DNA of 11,266 nt from Pseudomonadota bacterium (lineage in GTDB: Bacteria; Pseudomonadota; Gammaproteobacteria; PS1; Pseudothioglobaceae): assembly GCA_022600395.1 (NCBI GenBank), contig JAHZKM010000065.1, positions 1 through 11,266 of the forward strand, read 5' to 3'. This document shows positions 1-8,277 of the stretch, piece by piece. The translations under genes and the position numbers were made by a program. The stretch's first letter is position 1, and each line of letters begins with the position of its first letter. A model generated the notes under the pieces. It was not told where the DNA came from, did no database searches, and saw only the letters and a list, made by a program, of their open reading frames with translations.

Positions 1-475
1 CGCTTAGGCGCCCATAAATTTTAGAGCCATGAGTCGCTGACATCCTCTCAACCACCTCTTTTTGCAACATAAAAGTCATGTCAATAACTTTATCTCGGTG
101 TGCAAGCAGATGAAACAAAATAGGGGAGGAGATATTGTATGGTAGATTACCTACAACTCTAATTGGTGGGTTGAATAAATCAAGGTCAAAATTAAGCGCA
201 TCACCTTGATGAATAATTAGATTAGGTTTATTGTAACTATTTAAAATTTCAATTAAATCTCGATCAATTTCGATAACATTTAATCGCTCCACACGATCTA
301 AAAGCGGGATTGTCATGGCCCCTTGCCCAGGACCAATTTCTAGTAAATTGTCATCTTTCTTGGGTGCAATTGTTGCAATAATTTGATCAATAATTTTCTG
401 GTCAGTCAGAAAATTTTGTCCAAAACGCTTTCGCGCTTTATGCTTTTTAGTAGTATCCAAAACTTGCTCAGACAT
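1..475 (-). CDS. rsmA: 16S rRNA dimethyladenosine transferase RsmA (KsgA), N-terminal part
   Basis: This is the first 158 codons of the enzyme that dimethylates two adjacent adenines in the 3' terminal hairpin of 16S rRNA, using S-adenosylmethionine, late in small-subunit assembly. The N-terminus carries the family signature RKRFGQNFL (residues 15-23). SAM-binding motif I is EIGPGQG (46-52), an acidic residue follows strand 2 (IEIDRD, 68-73), and the catalytic NLPYN motif lies at 110-114. The family is about 270 residues long, so the C-terminal domain lies outside the left edge. The ATG at 475 overlaps the end of pdxA by 8 bp. No clear Shine-Dalgarno precedes it, so translation is probably coupled to pdxA. 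The pdxA-rsmA order is the one known from E. coli. Identification is firm. Confidence 0.96.
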   Translation of the reverse strand, partial: MSEQVLDTTKKHKARKRFGQNFLTDQKIIDQIIATIAPKKDDNLLEIGPGQGAMTIPLLDRVERLNVIEIDRDLIEILNSYNKPNLIIHQGDALNFDLDLFNPPIRVVGNLPYNISSPILFHLLAHRDKVIDMTFMLQKEVVERMSATHGSKIYGRLS

Positions 476-1430
476 TTTTTTTATTAATAAAATCTTGTGC
501 GTATTCTATCGCAGTATGTAAACTTCCTAGACTAATATTGCCACTTCCTGCTAGTGGCAAAGCAGTGCCATGATCAACTGAGGTGCGTATAAATGGCAAA
601 CCTAAAGTAATGTTTACAGATTTTTTAAAGCCTAGTGTTTTAAGTACAGGCAACCCTTGATCATGATACATGCTTAGAACGCAATCAACACCTTTAAGCG
701 CATCAACAGTAAATGCTGTATCCGCAGGCACGCTACCAAACAAGTTAAATCCTTGTTGATTAAGTTGTTGAATAAGAGGGTTGATAATTTCAATTTCTTC
801 CATACCAAGACAGCCGTCCTCACCCGCATGGGGGTTAAGTCCACACACAATAATTCGAGGATTGTTAATTCCGTAACTTTCTAAAGACTTATGAATAATG
901 CGAATAGTTTTTTCCAGGGGCGCTGTTTGGATATTTTGAGCTACCTGAGAGAGTGGCAAGTGAGTGGTTGCAAGTGCTACGCGAAGACCTTTGGTGGCCA
1001 GCATCATGACAGTTTTATCTGTATTTGATAGCGCAGCTAAATATTCTGTATGGCCAGTAAAAGTAGGGTCAATGGTATTAAGAATACCTTTATGAATAGG
1101 TCCTGTCACTAGAGCCTCGCATTGATTGGTTAGGCAAAAATTAGTCGCTTTATCTAGTGTATTGAGAACGTATTGTGCATTATCGGCATTTAAAATTCCT
1201 GGCTCCACATAACCACTTAACTTAATAGGATAAACACACAATTCGCCATTATTTAAAGATTTATCAGATTCGACAATCTTTAGAGGTAATTTTAAAATTT
1301 TTGCACGCTTTAATAGGAGATCCGGGTCGGCAAAAACTAATAAATTTTTAGCAACATGTTTTTGGGCATGAATAATCGCCAAATCAGGTCCAATTCCACC
1401 AGGCTCTCCTGGGGTAAATGCAATAGTCAT
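468..1430 (-). CDS. pdxA: 4-hydroxythreonine-4-phosphate dehydrogenase PdxA
   Basis: PdxA is a cytosolic enzyme of the DXP-dependent vitamin B6 pathway. It oxidises 4-phosphohydroxy-L-threonine with NAD(P), and the product decarboxylates and feeds PdxJ to make pyridoxine 5'-phosphate. At 320 residues it has normal family length. Visible motifs are GEPGGIGPD (8-16), TGPIHKG (109-115), FTGHTEY (124-130), [10 protein letters not shown] (197-206), PADTAF (235-240), [10 protein letters not shown] (255-264) and a closing [15 protein letters not shown] block (283-297). The expected metal-ligand histidines are present as H157, H201 and H256. The ATG at 1430 agrees with the family N-terminus. It has no obvious Shine-Dalgarno and lies next to an AT-rich spacer. 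In E. coli surA precedes pdxA; here an efflux operon diverges from it, so pdxA must have its own promoter. Its TGA lies inside the rsmA start region. Confidence 0.97.
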   Translation of the reverse strand: MTIAFTPGEPGGIGPDLAIIHAQKHVAKNLLVFADPDLLLKRAKILKLPLKIVESDKSLNNGELCVYPIKLSGYVEPGILNADNAQYVLNTLDKATNFCLTNQCEALVTGPIHKGILNTIDPTFTGHTEYLAALSNTDKTVMMLATKGLRVALATTHLPLSQVAQNIQTAPLEKTIRIIHKSLESYGINNPRIIVCGLNPHAGEDGCLGMEEIEIINPLIQQLNQQGFNLFGSVPADTAFTVDALKGVDCVLSMYHDQGLPVLKTLGFKKSVNITLGLPFIRTSVDHGTALPLAGSGNISLGSLHTAIEYAQDFINKKNV

Positions 1431-1662
1431 TTATAGCATAATTTTGTAAAGAGAATAGCTTATATTATAGTGTTAATATTTAAGAAAAATTTTATATACT
1501 GTAATATTTTTTTTACTATAAAAATGTATTAATAAACAATAACTTATAATTATATTAAAACACATATCGGTTATTTAAATTAAATAACAAACACAAGTAA
1601 AAATGATTCCTATAAAATTCCGAATAATAATAATTAAATTCATACTAAAAAACAGGTTAACT
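1431..1662. promoter_or_regulatory. AT-rich divergent promoter region between pdxA and the efflux operon
   Basis: This 232-bp spacer must drive pdxA-rsmA leftward and the adaptor-pump pair rightward. It contains a perfect TATAAT on the minus strand at 1464-1469, 34 bp before the pdxA ATG. It also contains a perfect TATAAT on the plus strand at 1545-1550. Neither has a convincing TTGACA-like hexamer 16-18 bp upstream. In DNA this AT-rich a TATAAT can occur by chance, so the exact promoters are tentative, although the presence of promoters here is required by gene layout. An operator-like palindrome sits at 1570-1588. No coding potential is evident apart from an unlikely upstream extension of the adaptor gene from 1603. 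Confidence 0.5.
1570..1588. promoter_or_regulatory. Operator-like 19-bp palindrome upstream of the efflux genes
   Basis: GTTATTTAA and TTAAATAAC form perfect 9-bp inverted arms around a single central A, flanked by non-symmetric sequence. It lies 20 bp downstream of the plus-strand TATAAT (1545-1550) and 74 bp before the adaptor ATG at 1663. A dimeric repressor bound there could block transcription of the pump. This size and symmetry suit TetR- or MarR-type operators, but no regulator gene is in the window and the assignment is inference. Confidence 0.35.
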
Positions 1663-2811
1663 ATGCGCTTCACAATCACACCCTTAGTCACATCAGTTTT
1701 ACTTACTTTTTCACTCCCTTCGCAAGCTCAAATTATCAATCAAAATGCCAGCAACTTTGATTCGGTTTATAACATTCAGACAATTAGCGGCATGTCATTA
1801 GATAAAAGAGCACTACTAGGCGGGACTGTGGTTTCTTCATCTTTGGTTAATTTATCTGCACAAGTGTCGGGCGATGTATTAACGGTAAACGGCCGCGAAG
1901 GTGACATGTTTAAAAAAGACTCAATCATTGTAACTTTAGAGCAAGAATCTATTCAAGCACAGCGCGACTCAGCCTATGCTGAAATTGCTTCAGCAAACGA
2001 AGCATTGAGAAATGCAGGTGTTCAATACTCTCAGTCTATTGTTTCTCCTAATAGCGGCGGAATGCTTGGTAGCGTTCCAGGAATGTTCTCCATGTTTACT
2101 GATCCAATGCTTAAAATAAGCGGACAAGGAAATCCAGAGTTTGATAAATTTGCTAATAGAACATCAAGATACACCGCTTACCAGCAAGCAAAAAATAAAC
2201 TAACACAAGCAGAAAACAATCTAAAACAAATTGAATCACGCCTTAAAGATGCAAGTATTAGCGCGCCATTTGATGGTGTTATTGTTGCCAAATCAATCAA
2301 TGAGGGTGATATTGTTCAACCTGGACAAACTTTACTAAAATTTGCCAATATTAAAGAACTTCAAGTTGAAGTTAACATTCCTTCAAGATTGGTTAGAAGT
2401 TTAAAACTAAATAAAGACTATCGAGTGAAGCTAGATATTGCCAATATTGTTGTTGAGGCTAAATTAGCGCAAATTTATCCAATTGCGGATAATGCCAAGC
2501 ATAGTGTTAAGGTAAAGCTAGACTTGCCAGTCAATGTGCCAGTGCTTCCTGGCGCATATGCTGAGGTTGAGATTTTTGAAACTGATTCAGGGGTATTAAC
2601 TCCTGTTGTTCCAGAGGTAGCTATTATGTGGCGTTCATCACTACCTAGTGTTTTTGTCATTAATCCACTTACCAATAAAACTGAGTTGCGCTTTATTCGC
2701 TTAGGCGAACAAGTCGGTAAAGATAAGAAGAGTATTTTATCAGGTTTAAAGATTGGTGAAAAAATCGTCGCCAATCCAAATATCTTAATGGTTTCAGGAA
2801 TGAGTATTTAA
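1663..2811 (+). CDS. RND efflux periplasmic adaptor (membrane fusion protein, HlyD/AcrA type)
   Basis: This protein (382 residues) links an inner-membrane RND pump to an outer-membrane channel. The ATG at 1663 is chosen because AGG sits 6 bases upstream and a Sec signal peptide begins at once (MRF, then a hydrophobic stretch, with likely cleavage after SQA at residue 22). An ATG at 1603 in the same frame would bury that signal behind 20 extra residues. There is no lipobox cysteine, so it is probably soluble or pump-bound rather than a lipoprotein. Two half-lipoyl strands lie at about 60-95 and 197-230 (SAPFDGVIVAKSINEGDIVQPG), with beta-barrel and membrane-proximal domains to the C-terminus. 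Helices at about 96-126 and 171-199 form the hairpin and are separated by an unusual Gly/Met/Pro-rich stretch (127-170). The pump gene follows after 10 bases. The substrate is not predictable. Confidence 0.88.
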   Translation: MRFTITPLVTSVLLTFSLPSQAQIINQNASNFDSVYNIQTISGMSLDKRALLGGTVVSSSLVNLSAQVSGDVLTVNGREGDMFKKDSIIVTLEQESIQAQRDSAYAEIASANEALRNAGVQYSQSIVSPNSGGMLGSVPGMFSMFTDPMLKISGQGNPEFDKFANRTSRYTAYQQAKNKLTQAENNLKQIESRLKDASISAPFDGVIVAKSINEGDIVQPGQTLLKFANIKELQVEVNIPSRLVRSLKLNKDYRVKLDIANIVVEAKLAQIYPIADNAKHSVKVKLDLPVNVPVLPGAYAEVEIFETDSGVLTPVVPEVAIMWRSSLPSVFVINPLTNKTELRFIRLGEQVGKDKKSILSGLKIGEKIVANPNILMVSGMSI

Positions 2812-2821
2812 TTGAGCACTT

Positions 2822-5800
2822 ATGTCAAATAACAATACAAACAATAACGATGAAATTGATTTAGGGGTTGCTGGAAAGCTAACCAAAGCCTTTATCACCT
2901 CTCCGCTATCGATTATTATATTCTTCGCCATGTTAGGCGCAGGTATTATCGGTTTGATTTCAACTCCGCGACAAGAAGACCCGCAAATTTCAGTTCCTTT
3001 GATCGATCTTTTTGTTGAATACCCAGGCGCTTCTTCGGAAGAGGTTTCTAATATTGTAGTTAAACCATTAGAACGCTTAATGTCTCAAATTTTAGGCGTT
3101 AAGCATGTCTACTCAGTAAGCGACAAAGCACAAGGCATTATTACAGTTGAGTTTGATGTCGGTCAAGATATGAATGCATCAATCATTAAGGTTCGTGACA
3201 AAATGCTGGCTAACCTTGACTTTATGCCACCTGGGGCTAAAACGCCACTAATCAAGCCTAAAGAAATTGATGATGTGCCTATTATTAATCTCACGTTATG
3301 GTCAAAATCTCTAGATGACGGCCAGTTGCGTTCGCTAGGATTAGAATTAATTCAACAATTAGAAAAAGTAGAAGATACCAATAATGGTTTTATTGTAGGT
3401 GGACGTAAAGAAATTTTTCATATTGATGCTTATCCAGGCCGTTTAGCTGGTTATGGCGTCTCTATCCAACAAATAGCAGGCACTGTTGGTAATGCGAATG
3501 TTCGTGAACATACAGGTAATATTGAGTTAAATGGCTACAATATGGAGGTCTACTCAGGCGACTTCTTTACCAAAGTTGAAGATATTGAGAATTTAGTAGT
3601 TGCTATTAACGATGGTAAGCCCATTTATATTCGAGATGTAGCCGATGTGTATTATGCCCCAGAAGATACGGAACATATGGTTAGCTATTACACAGGCAAG
3701 GCTAATAAAACAGGGCAAAAAGCAACTGGTGAACAGGCGGTAACTATCGCCATTGCTAAGAAGTTTGGCTCTAATGGTGTCGCTGTCGCTGAAAATATTT
3801 TAGCTAAAGTAGAAGAATTGAAAGGTCGTTTAATTCCAGATAACGTAGAAATAGCAATTACTCGAAACTATGGAAAATCTGCAAAAGATAAGGTTAATGC
3901 TTTAATTAAAAAATTATTTATTGCAACGGGTGCGGTTACTTTACTAGTCTGGTTTGCATTAGGCTGGCGTCCTGCACTTGTTGTAACGTTGGTTATTCCA
4001 GTAGTGCTCTTAATGACTATATTTTCTGCTTGGATTTTAGGCATGACTATTGATCGAGTGAGTTTATTTGCTCTTATCTTCTCGATTGGCATTTTAGTAG
4101 ATGATGCAATTGTCGTTACAGAAAATATTTATAGGCGTTGGCTTATTGACCAAAAAATTACTATTAGCACTGCAATTGATGCAGTACGCGAAGTCGGTAA
4201 TCCGACAATTTTAGCAACCTTTACAGTTGTTGCAGCACTTGTGCCAATGGCAGCTGTAAGCGGTATGATGGGGCCTTACATGGCACCAATTCCAGTGCTA
4301 GGATCGGTTGCTATGCTGTTCTCATTATTTGCAGCCTTTGTATTTACTCCATACTTCATTATGAAGTTTGTTCCGCCTTTAAACGTCTTGCATAAGATGC
4401 ATGAAAAAGAGGAAAAAGAAGCAAAGGTAATGTTTGCATTTTACCATTCAACTATTTCTACATTATTTAACAAAACCGCTTATGGCTGGAGCTTTTTACT
4501 AGGTCTAGTGGTTGTCTTTTTCATGGCCATATCTATGTTTTATACAACTACTGTTCCTGTTAAGATGTTGCCACTTGATAATAAATCAGAATTCGGCGTT
4601 ATGCTAGATATGCCAGATGGGACATCTTTATCAGATACTGCATCGACACTTCATTTAATGGCTCAAGAGTTGCGTAACGTGCCTGAAGTAATAGATATTC
4701 AGGCCTACTCAGGAACTGCAAAACCATTTGACTTTAATGGCCTGGTTAGACATTCTTATTTACGCCAATCCTCGTCAGTTGGTGAGCTTCAAATTCAGCT
4801 AGCAGAAAAAGCAGATCGCTCTCGCTCAAGCCATGAAATCGCACTGGAAGCTCGCAGTTTATTAAAAACAATAGCAGAAGAAGCTGGCGCAAACTATGCT
4901 GTGGTAGAAATGCCACCTGGTCCTCCAGTTCTAAGACCGGTCGTTGCAGAAGTTTATGGTCCAGACAAAGAAACACGCCGCAAATTAGCTAATGACTTAA
5001 CAGAGCTGTTTATCGAATCAGGCACCATGGCGGATATAGATAACCTAATGCGAGATGCATATCCAGTAATTGACTTTCAAGTGGATACTGCAAAGGCTTC
5101 AAGATTTGGAGTGAGCGTGATGACTATTAAAGAAACATTGGCAATGGCTATGAGCAGCTTTAATGTCGGTACTATTCGCTTAAAAAATGCGTTAGAACCT
5201 TCTCGTATTTGCCTTCAAGTGCCATTAACAAAGCGCTCTCAGCTTTCTTATTTAACACAACTACCTGTACCGTCTCAAAATGGTAATATGATACCTATCT
5301 CTGAACTTGGCTCGTTCAGCTATAAAAAGCAAGATGATCTAATCTATCATAAAGATTTATCTGATGTTGAATATGTTTTGGGTGAGCCTATTGGTCGTCT
5401 GAGTGCACCAATTTACGCTATGTTTGCCGTTGATGATTTACTACTTAGATATCAAACATTAGATGGTACTCAGCTTCAAGGTGAATACCTAGGCCCGCCA
5501 AAAAATCAAAATATCCCGGGCTTTCAATGGGCTGGAGAATGGACAGTTACTTTTGAAACTTTCCGTGATATGGGAATGGCTTTTGGTGTTGCTTTAGTTG
5601 TTATTTACATGCTAGTTGTTTGGCAGTTTGGTAATTTCATTATTCCAGCAGTTATTATGGCGCCAATTCCATTAACACTCTTAGGTATTGTGCCTGGACA
5701 CTGGTTGTTGGGTGCAGAATTCACCGCAACTTCAATGATCGGTTGGATTGCTCTTGCAGGTATTATCGTGCGTAACTCTATTCTTTTGGTTGACTTTACC

Positions 5801-6274
5801 GTTCAAGAATATGCCAAAGGCACACCGTTCTTTGATGCTGTGATTAACTCTTGTGCATCAAGAACTAGACCAATTATGATTACTGCATTTGCATTGGTTG
5901 GCGGCTCTAGTGTTATCCTTTCAGATCCTATTTTCCAAGGTATGGCAATTTCATTACTATTCGGTGTATTAATTTCAACAATCCTGACGCTGATTGTAAT
6001 TCCATTAGGAACTTTGTCAGCTGGCGAAGCATCTTGTCGAAATATTGCGGTTAATATGGGTTTGCTACCAGGAGAAGCTGACTCTGATGCTAAGTACAAT
6101 GTCAATACAGAAGAGAAGCCTAAGAATCGTAAAAAAAATACTGATCCTAAAGATTGGATCAAGACAGCATTAACCAAAAAATCTAAGAAATCAGATGCTA
6201 CGGAAAATTCATCTGAAGATGAAAAGATTGATACCAATGGTTTGCTTAAAAAGGAAGATAAAAACGATTTGTAA
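2822..6274 (+). CDS. RND efflux pump, inner-membrane permease subunit (AcrB/HAE-like)
   Basis: This is a proton-driven export pump of 1150 residues; AcrB has 1049. TM1 is at about 28-47, a first periplasmic (porter) domain follows to about 360, TM2-6 span about 365-515, TM7 about 555-575, a second periplasmic domain lies to about 910, and TM8-12 span about 915-1063. The TM4 proton-relay pair is present in GILVDDAIVVTEN (D427, D428), which favours a drug/organic-solute (HAE) rather than heavy-metal class. In TM10 the AcrB lysine (K940) is replaced by Arg (R984 in GIIVRNSILLVDF). Residues from about 1067 to 1150 form a charged, Lys/Asp/Glu/Asn-rich cytosolic tail not found in AcrB. The gene starts 10 bases after the adaptor stop, with only a weak GAG before the ATG, and it is followed by a terminator. 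A TolC-like partner must be encoded elsewhere. The substrate is unknown. Confidence 0.93.
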   Translation: MSNNNTNNNDEIDLGVAGKLTKAFITSPLSIIIFFAMLGAGIIGLISTPRQEDPQISVPLIDLFVEYPGASSEEVSNIVVKPLERLMSQILGVKHVYSVSDKAQGIITVEFDVGQDMNASIIKVRDKMLANLDFMPPGAKTPLIKPKEIDDVPIINLTLWSKSLDDGQLRSLGLELIQQLEKVEDTNNGFIVGGRKEIFHIDAYPGRLAGYGVSIQQIAGTVGNANVREHTGNIELNGYNMEVYSGDFFTKVEDIENLVVAINDGKPIYIRDVADVYYAPEDTEHMVSYYTGKANKTGQKATGEQAVTIAIAKKFGSNGVAVAENILAKVEELKGRLIPDNVEIAITRNYGKSAKDKVNALIKKLFIATGAVTLLVWFALGWRPALVVTLVIPVVLLMTIFSAWILGMTIDRVSLFALIFSIGILVDDAIVVTENIYRRWLIDQKITISTAIDAVREVGNPTILATFTVVAALVPMAAVSGMMGPYMAPIPVLGSVAMLFSLFAAFVFTPYFIMKFVPPLNVLHKMHEKEEKEAKVMFAFYHSTISTLFNKTAYGWSFLLGLVVVFFMAISMFYTTTVPVKMLPLDNKSEFGVMLDMPDGTSLSDTASTLHLMAQELRNVPEVIDIQAYSGTAKPFDFNGLVRHSYLRQSSSVGELQIQLAEKADRSRSSHEIALEARSLLKTIAEEAGANYAVVEMPPGPPVLRPVVAEVYGPDKETRRKLANDLTELFIESGTMADIDNLMRDAYPVIDFQVDTAKASRFGVSVMTIKETLAMAMSSFNVGTIRLKNALEPSRICLQVPLTKRSQLSYLTQLPVPSQNGNMIPISELGSFSYKKQDDLIYHKDLSDVEYVLGEPIGRLSAPIYAMFAVDDLLLRYQTLDGTQLQGEYLGPPKNQNIPGFQWAGEWTVTFETFRDMGMAFGVALVVIYMLVVWQFGNFIIPAVIMAPIPLTLLGIVPGHWLLGAEFTATSMIGWIALAGIIVRNSILLVDFTVQEYAKGTPFFDAVINSCASRTRPIMITAFALVGGSSVILSDPIFQGMAISLLFGVLISTILTLIVIPLGTLSAGEASCRNIAVNMGLLPGEADSDAKYNVNTEEKPKNRKKNTDPKDWIKTALTKKSKKSDATENSSEDEKIDTNGLLKKEDKNDL

Positions 6275-6280
6275 TTAGAA

Positions 6281-6302
6281 AAACTTGCTTAAAAACAAGT
6301 TT
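6281..6302 (+). other. Small inverted repeat in the pump 3' untranslated region
   Basis: AAACTTG and CAAGTTT form a perfect 7-bp stem with an 8-base loop, starting 6 bases after the pump stop codon. It lies just before the strong terminator hairpin and is not itself followed by a T run, so it is more likely a 3'-end stabilising stem, or chance, than a second terminator. Confidence 0.3.
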
Positions 6303-6308
6303 GACATA

Positions 6309-6342
6309 AAAAAAAATACCGACTTATGTCGGTATTTTTTTT
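6309..6342. terminator. Bidirectional rho-independent terminator
   Basis: A perfect 15-bp inverted repeat with a TTAT loop (6324-6327) has a GC-containing core, TACCGAC paired with GTCGGTA. It is flanked by A8 on the left and T8 on the right, so a U tract follows the hairpin on both strands. It sits between the convergent ends of the pump gene (stop at 6274) and lipA (stop at 6364), and can end transcripts from both. Confidence 0.93.
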
Positions 6343-6363
6343 GTGAATCCGTCAGATAATTAA

Positions 6364-7329
6364 TTAGCTTATAGCTTCTCCTGCAGCTTGTAGATCTGCA
6401 TGATAAGATGAGCGAACCATTGGTCCGCTAGCAATTTGTGAAAAACCGAGTTCTGTAGCGATGTCTTTATACTTGTTAAACTGGTCTGGGTGAATATAGG
6501 CTTCTACCGCCAAATGATGTTTACTAGGCTGTAAATATTGACCTAATGTCAACATATCAACCTGATGTGCGCGCAAATCTTTTAAAACGTCAATAATTTG
6601 TTTTTCGCTCTCACCAACACCAAGCATTAGACCAGATTTTGTCGTAATGCCAGGATGTTGCTTTTTAAAAGCTTGTAACAATTCAAGAGAGTATTCATAA
6701 TTTGCGCCAGGACGAACTTTAGGATACAAGCTTGGCACTGTCTCGAGATTGTGATTAAACACATCAGGAGGGCAAGATTTAAACACCTCAAGTGCTTTGT
6801 CTACCCTACCTCTAAAGTCAGGGGTTAAAATTTCAATCTTAACATTAGGCGTATGCATTCTCACTGCATCAATACATTGTTTAAAGTGGTTAGCACCACC
6901 ATCACGAAGATCATCACGATCAACTGACGTAATAACCACATACTTTAGCTGCATTTTTTTAATAGTATCGGCTAAATGCTTAGGCTCATTGACATCAAGC
7001 GCCTTTGGCTTTCCATGCGCAACATCGCAAAAAGGACAGCGCCGTGTGCAAATTTGCCCCATAATCATAAAGGTTGCCGTGCCATGATTAAAGCACTCGC
7101 CTAAATTCGGACATTGAGCCTCTTCACAAACTGTAAATAGTCGCTGATCTCTTAGGGTATTTTTGAGTTTGTCTACTTTTGAGCCACTCGGATGTTTGAT
7201 GCGAATCCAGCTAGGCTTTCTTAAGGCTATTCGCTCAGAGTCAGGTTTAATTCTAAGTCGCGACACCTTAGATTCACCTTTAAGATGCTTAATATCAATT
7301 TCTTGTTCGTTTGAATGATTATTGGGCAC
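6364..7329 (-). CDS. lipA: Lipoyl synthase LipA
   Basis: LipA is a radical-SAM enzyme that inserts two sulfur atoms into octanoyl groups bound to lipoyl domains of 2-oxoacid dehydrogenases and glycine cleavage H protein. The auxiliary cluster motif is C68-x4-C73-x5-C79 ([12 protein letters not shown]). The radical-SAM cluster is C94-x3-C98-x2-C101 (CTRRCPFC). The C-terminal RSSYHAD (306-312) supplies the serine ligand (S307) of the auxiliary cluster. At 321 residues it equals the E. coli enzyme. The start is a GTG at 7329 that overlaps the lipB end by 11 bp. A second GTG at 7266 has a good AAGGTGA upstream and would give 300 residues. The longer form is preferred because the [14 protein letters not shown] segment matches the family's N-terminal KLRGAEKVARIPVK-type pattern. 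Confidence 0.97.
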   Translation of the reverse strand: MPNNHSNEQEIDIKHLKGESKVSRLRIKPDSERIALRKPSWIRIKHPSGSKVDKLKNTLRDQRLFTVCEEAQCPNLGECFNHGTATFMIMGQICTRRCPFCDVAHGKPKALDVNEPKHLADTIKKMQLKYVVITSVDRDDLRDGGANHFKQCIDAVRMHTPNVKIEILTPDFRGRVDKALEVFKSCPPDVFNHNLETVPSLYPKVRPGANYEYSLELLQAFKKQHPGITTKSGLMLGVGESEKQIIDVLKDLRAHQVDMLTLGQYLQPSKHHLAVEAYIHPDQFNKYKDIATELGFSQIASGPMVRSSYHADLQAAGEAIS

Positions 7330-7930
7330 GAGTAATATGATGAGTCAGTAGTTGCGTCAACTGTTTGGCAATCTTAGAAAAATAAACCTTATTATCCGCT
7401 AAGTCTTGCACTTGTGTTACCTTCAATCCTTGGTATCCGCAAGGGTTAATTTGTGAAAAAGGCTGCAAGTCCATATCAACATTTAAACTCAGGCCATGGT
7501 AAGTTTTCCCTTGTTTGACTTTAAGTCCTAAGGCTGCAATTTTAGCATGATTGACATAAACACCCGGTGCGCCAATTTTTATATGTGCTTTAATATGATA
7601 AAGATTCAGCAAATCAATAATTGAAGTTTCAATGATAGAGACTATTTTTTTAACACCTATACCTAAACGCTTTAAATCAATTAGACAATACACAATCAAC
7701 TGACCAGAACCATGATAGGTAATTTGCCCGCCGCGATCTGTTTTAACAATCGGTGTAGTGCCAATATTAAGCAAATGTTCAGACTTTCCTGCAATACCTT
7801 GGGTAAAAACACTGGGATGCTCTACAACCCACAACTCATCTTCAGAGTCTTTGGTACGAGAATCGGTAAAGTCTTTCATAGCTTGCCAAGTTGATAGATA
7901 CTCTTGGGTGCCAAGCTCGATAACTTTCAT
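7319..7930 (-). CDS. lipB: Octanoyl-[acyl carrier protein]:protein N-octanoyltransferase LipB
   Basis: LipB moves octanoate from acyl carrier protein onto a lysine of lipoyl domains, the first step of endogenous lipoate synthesis; LipA then adds sulfur. At 203 residues the length is typical. The substrate-site motif [12 protein letters not shown] spans 66-77, the catalytic lysine is K130 ([11 protein letters not shown]), and the thioester-forming cysteine is C164 in NPCGYQGL. The usual GPGQ of the family reads GSGQ here (S75). The start at 7930 lies 6 bases beyond the ybeD stop, and the 3' end overlaps the lipA GTG, so the three genes form one transcription unit with probable translational coupling. 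Confidence 0.97.
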   Translation of the reverse strand: MKVIELGTQEYLSTWQAMKDFTDSRTKDSEDELWVVEHPSVFTQGIAGKSEHLLNIGTTPIVKTDRGGQITYHGSGQLIVYCLIDLKRLGIGVKKIVSIIETSIIDLLNLYHIKAHIKIGAPGVYVNHAKIAALGLKVKQGKTYHGLSLNVDMDLQPFSQINPCGYQGLKVTQVQDLADNKVYFSKIAKQLTQLLTHHITRAQ

Positions 7931-7936
7931 ATTTGT

Positions 7937-8215
7937 TTATAAAACGTAAGCAACTAGTTTGCAATCCTGCAACTCTTGATTCATTGCATCTAATTGCACT
8001 CGGCTTGTGGCAATAATTTTGAGTGTAATGGATACATATCCACCTTTGGAGCTATGTTTACTACTAATATTATTTGGGTGGATTACATCTGTATGACGCT
8101 CTACAATTGTACGTACAGTCGAGTGTAACTCATCACAGGTTTTGCCAAAAACTTTAACAGAATAATCACAAGGAAAATTCCATAATTCTTCAGAGGTTAA
8201 ATTAGGTGCAGTCAT
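7937..8215 (-). CDS. ybeD: YbeD/DUF493 family small protein
   Basis: This 92-residue protein matches the DUF493 (UPF0250, YbeD) family. It has an FPCDYSVKVFG segment (14-24) aligned with FPTPFTYKVMG of E. coli YbeD, then SSKGGYVSITLKIIAT (55-70) aligned with SSKGNYHSVSITITAT, and a closing EL...DCKLV..VL. The family has an ACT-like alpha/beta fold and is proposed to be regulatory; its biochemical role is not settled. Its place directly before lipB is conserved with E. coli and hints at a link to lipoate metabolism. It is the first gene of the ybeD-lipB-lipA operon. No Shine-Dalgarno is evident before the ATG. Confidence 0.92.
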   Translation of the reverse strand: MTAPNLTSEELWNFPCDYSVKVFGKTCDELHSTVRTIVERHTDVIHPNNISSKHSSKGGYVSITLKIIATSRVQLDAMNQELQDCKLVAYVL

Positions 8216-8277
8216 ATTAAGGGATTTTATCTTCTATTACGGTAGAATATGGCCAGTTTTCATTTTTTCAAGTTATT
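8216..8277. promoter_or_regulatory. Compact divergent promoter region between ybeD and the AAA+ operon
   Basis: Only 62 bp separate two divergent start codons, so promoters for both operons must lie here or inside the opposing genes. A TAGAAT on the plus strand (8243-8248) and a TAAAAT on the minus strand (8224-8229) are possible -10 elements. Neither has a recognisable -35 partner. No Shine-Dalgarno precedes either gene, so the leaders would be very short. Confidence 0.4.

Noticed and set aside
1431..1602. Possible small RNA gene or replication origin in the AT-rich spacer
   Set aside because: No DnaA-box cluster, no strong terminator hairpin and no conserved RNA fold could be seen; AT-richness alone is weak evidence.
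1603..1662. Upstream in-frame ATG that would add 20 residues to the adaptor
   Set aside because: The ATG at 1663 has an AGG at proper spacing and begins a textbook signal peptide; the extension is AT-driven low-complexity sequence rich in Ile and Lys that would bury it.
2475..2774. Minus-strand open frame of 99 codons inside the adaptor gene
   Set aside because: It is complementary to a clear coding gene and has no independent support.
5803..6237. Minus-strand open frame of 144 codons under the pump 3' end
   Set aside because: It is antisense to a conserved membrane domain and a lysine-rich tail; the serine/leucine/phenylalanine-rich product is what the complement of such a tail gives.
6797..7087. 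Plus-strand open frame of 96 codons inside lipA
   Set aside because: It is antisense to the conserved LipA catalytic core, with no own motif or ribosome binding site.
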